From contig CANHBU010000007.1 of NCBI GenBank assembly GCA_947458345.1, positions 1 to 14,926 on the forward strand: a stretch of DNA of 14,926 nucleotides, written 5' to 3'. The translations under genes were made by a program, and so were the position numbers. The DNA comes from Comamonadaceae bacterium. Lineage in GTDB: Bacteria > Pseudomonadota > Gammaproteobacteria > Burkholderiales > Burkholderiaceae_C. Position 1 is the first letter of the stretch. Every line of letters begins with the position of its first letter. Of the stretch, positions 13,488 through 14,926 are shown piece by piece. A model generated the notes under the pieces. It saw only the letters and a list, made by a program, of their open reading frames with translations. It searched no databases and had not been told where the DNA came from.

Positions 13488-13745
13488 CTAAATGGCCAGA
13501 TGGCCTTTGTCACCGCCTGGGCCTTGCGGGCCTTTGAGGGCGGCGCCTCGTCGGCTCTGCGACTGGTTGTCGGCGCCCAATTGCGCCTGCCGGTCGTCCC
13601 GGCTTTGCGGCGTGCGCTGTCCCTGATGGAGCTGCGTCGGTGCCAGCGCCCCCTGCCGGTTGTGATCGTTGTCCACCTTGCCGCCCGAACCAGGGCGAAT
13701 CGGCTTGCGTTTTTGCGTGCTGGTTTTGTATTTGCTGCGGGTCAT
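13488..13745 (-). CDS. Small, very hydrophilic protein of unknown function
   Basis: I do not know the function of this 85-residue protein. It begins MTRSKYKTSTQKRKPIRPG and is almost free of hydrophobic residues. It is rich in Gln, Gly, Arg, Asp, Asn and Ser, with no Cys, Trp or Phe, and ends in a Gly/Pro-rich tail (KGPQGPGGDKGH). It is therefore probably disordered, with a basic N-terminal half, and might bind nucleic acid or act as a hydrophilic stress protein; both are guesses. AAAAGG lies about seven bases before the ATG at 13745. It converges on minE and lies downstream of gyrB on the same strand, separated by 108 bases containing a small hairpin. The ordered motif RPGSGGKVDNDHNRQGALAP does not look like a chance translation. 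Homologues in related genomes would settle whether it is real. Confidence 0.6.
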   Translation of the reverse strand: MTRSKYKTSTQKRKPIRPGSGGKVDNDHNRQGALAPTQLHQGQRTPQSRDDRQAQLGADNQSQSRRGAALKGPQGPGGDKGHLAI

Positions 13746-13833
13746 GGCGCGGCCTTTTCAAAGGGAGGTTCAGACCCCCGATTTTGGCCAGTGCCCCGCA
13801 GCGATCCTGTCAGACAAAAGCGCGCGTGCGCAA

Positions 13834-13848
13834 GGCGGCAAGACCGCC
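13834..13848 (-). terminator. Possible terminator hairpin after gyrB
   Basis: On the minus strand GGCGG-TCTTG-CCGCC forms a short stem-loop five bases past the gyrB stop, followed by TTG. It is short and lacks a T-run, so the call is tentative. Confidence 0.35.
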
Positions 13849-13853
13849 GTTCC

Positions 13854-14926
13854 TCACACGTCGATATTGGCCGCCCGCAAGGCATTGGTCTCGATGAAGT
13901 CCCGCCTGGGCTCGACCTCGTCGCCCATGAGCATGGAAAACACATGGTCGGCCTCGATCGCGTCGTCGATCTGTACGCGCAGCAGGCGTCGCACCGCCGG
14001 GTCCATGGTGGTCTCCCAGAGCTGCTCGGGGTTCATCTCGCCCAAGCCTTTGTAGCGCTGACGCGCCGTGGCTTGCTCGGCCTGGGCCACCAGCCACTGC
14101 ATGGCCTGGCGAAAATCACTGACGCGCTCTTTTTTCTGCCTGTCGCCTTCACCGCGCATCACGGTGGCTCGCTCACCGAGCAAGCCGCGGAAGGTCTGCG
14201 CCGCTTCAGCCAGCGCCGCATAGTCGGCGCCATGCACGAAGTCTTGCGTCAAGATGCTGCTCTTGACGTTGCCATGGTGACGCCGGCTGATACGCAGAAT
14301 CGGCTTGTCGCTGCGCACATCGAATTGCCCGGCCACCTCGGCATCGGGCAGCTTGGCTTGCAGGGCGCTCGCACTGGCCTGCGCTGCAGCCAGGGTATCA
14401 AGATCGAGCGCCACTCCGTCTGCAATCGCCCGCAGCGCCTCCTGATCCATGAAGCCGCTCAAGCGCTTGATCACCGCTTCGGCCACCTGATGTTTGCGCG
14501 CCAACTCGCCCAAAGTCTCGCCGCTGAGCACCGTGCCCAAGCCGGTGTCGACACTGGCCTCCTTGAGCGCAATGCGGATCAGGAAACCATCGAGCGCTGC
14601 GGCGTCCTTGAGATAGAGCTCTTCCTTGCCGGCCTTGACCTTGTACAGAGGCGGCTGGGCAATATAGATATGGCCCCTCTCGACCAGCTCGGGCATCTGG
14701 CGGTAAAAGAAGGTGAGCAGCAGGGTGCGGATGTGCGCGCCGTCCACATCGGCATCGGTCATGATGATGATGCGGTGATAGCGCAGCTTGGCCACATTGA
14801 AATCATCGGCCCCGCTTTTGCCGTCAGCAGCGCCCGCGCTGCCAATGCCGGTGCCCAGCGCCGTGATCAGGGTCAGGATTTCATTGCTGGTCAGCAGCTT
14901 TTCGTAGCGGGCTTTTTCGACGTTCA
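13854..14926 (-). CDS. gyrB: DNA gyrase subunit B, C-terminal part, 5' end beyond the window
   Basis: GyrB is the ATPase subunit of gyrase, which introduces negative supercoils with GyrA. The frame is open to the right edge and covers about 357 codons from within the TOPRIM domain. The fragment begins NVEKARYEKLLTSNEILTLI and includes the TOPRIM metal-binding IIIMTDADVDGAHIRT and LTFFYRQMPELVERGHIYIAQPPLYKV. It ends with the gyrase tail RYKGLGEMNPEQLWETTMDP and then DFIETNALRAANIDV before TGA. That tail distinguishes GyrB from ParE. A GTG codon at 14795 falls in mid-domain and is not the true start. A small Ala/Gly-rich insertion (GSAGAADGKSGADD) separates the LITALGTGI segment from the DADVD motif. 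No frameshift is seen. Confidence 0.97.
   Translation of the reverse strand, partial: NVEKARYEKLLTSNEILTLITALGTGIGSAGAADGKSGADDFNVAKLRYHRIIIMTDADVDGAHIRTLLLTFFYRQMPELVERGHIYIAQPPLYKVKAGKEELYLKDAAALDGFLIRIALKEASVDTGLGTVLSGETLGELARKHQVAEAVIKRLSGFMDQEALRAIADGVALDLDTLAAAQASASALQAKLPDAEVAGQFDVRSDKPILRISRRHHGNVKSSILTQDFVHGADYAALAEAAQTFRGLLGERATVMRGEGDRQKKERVSDFRQAMQWLVAQAEQATARQRYKGLGEMNPEQLWETTMDPAVRRLLRVQIDDAIEADHVFSMLMGDEVEPRRDFIETNALRAANIDV

Noticed and set aside
13669..14055. Plus-strand frames over the start of the small hydrophilic gene and the gyrB end.
   Set aside because: They run antisense to the conserved gyrB C-terminus and show no domain.
1..14926. tRNA, rRNA, insertion sequences, prophage or integrase signals.
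   Set aside because: None was seen on reading both strands; no transposase motifs or long terminal inverted repeats are present.

Overview
The window is GC-rich, densely packed bacterial chromosome. Gene content and protein style suggest a betaproteobacterium of the order Burkholderiales, probably Comamonadaceae-like. The clues are the minCDE block, a gyrB of that type, a Sox-type cytochrome cluster, an FNR/Anr-type site and an NnrU-family protein. The placement is an inference from family resemblance; no search was run.

Layout from left to right. (1) The C-terminal part of an acetyl-CoA acetyltransferase (plus strand) enters from the left edge and is followed by a strong hairpin. (2) A single-domain bacteriohemerythrin (plus) converges on the next operon, with palindromic DNA between them. 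(3) A compact minus-strand operon runs from 6054 down to 1330: a two-cluster [2Fe-2S] subunit, a Tat-exported molybdopterin subunit of the isoquinoline 1-oxidoreductase/aldehyde oxidase type, then soxX, soxY, soxZ and soxA. Most junctions are 4-base overlaps or gaps of a few bases. (4) A small unidentified gene with a strong Shine-Dalgarno lies just upstream of that operon. (5) A copper-exporting P1B ATPase (copA, minus) and a copper chaperone (copZ, plus) diverge from a region that contains a perfect FNR/Anr palindrome and a 10-base tandem repeat. (6) A His-rich Spy/CpxP-like periplasmic protein follows copZ. (7) An NnrU-family membrane protein (minus) and an endonuclease/exonuclease/phosphatase-family protein (plus) diverge from each other. 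(8) minC, minD and minE (plus) encode the division-site selection system. (9) A small, very hydrophilic protein (minus) and the C-terminal part of gyrB (minus, running off the right edge) close the window.

The most unusual part is region 3. soxX, soxY, soxZ and soxA are present in canonical order and keep their heme ligands and active cysteines, but soxB and soxCD are not next to them. The SoxY carrier arm ends in SACVDGT rather than the classical GGCGG. The upstream neighbours are a molybdenum hydroxylase joined to soxX by a 4-base overlap. The arrangement suggests a variant periplasmic pathway in which SoxAX loads a substrate onto the SoxYZ carrier and a Mo enzyme, rather than SoxCD, carries out an oxidation. 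The copper genes, the FNR-type site, the hemerythrin and the NnrU homologue fit an organism that adjusts metal handling and respiration to oxygen supply.
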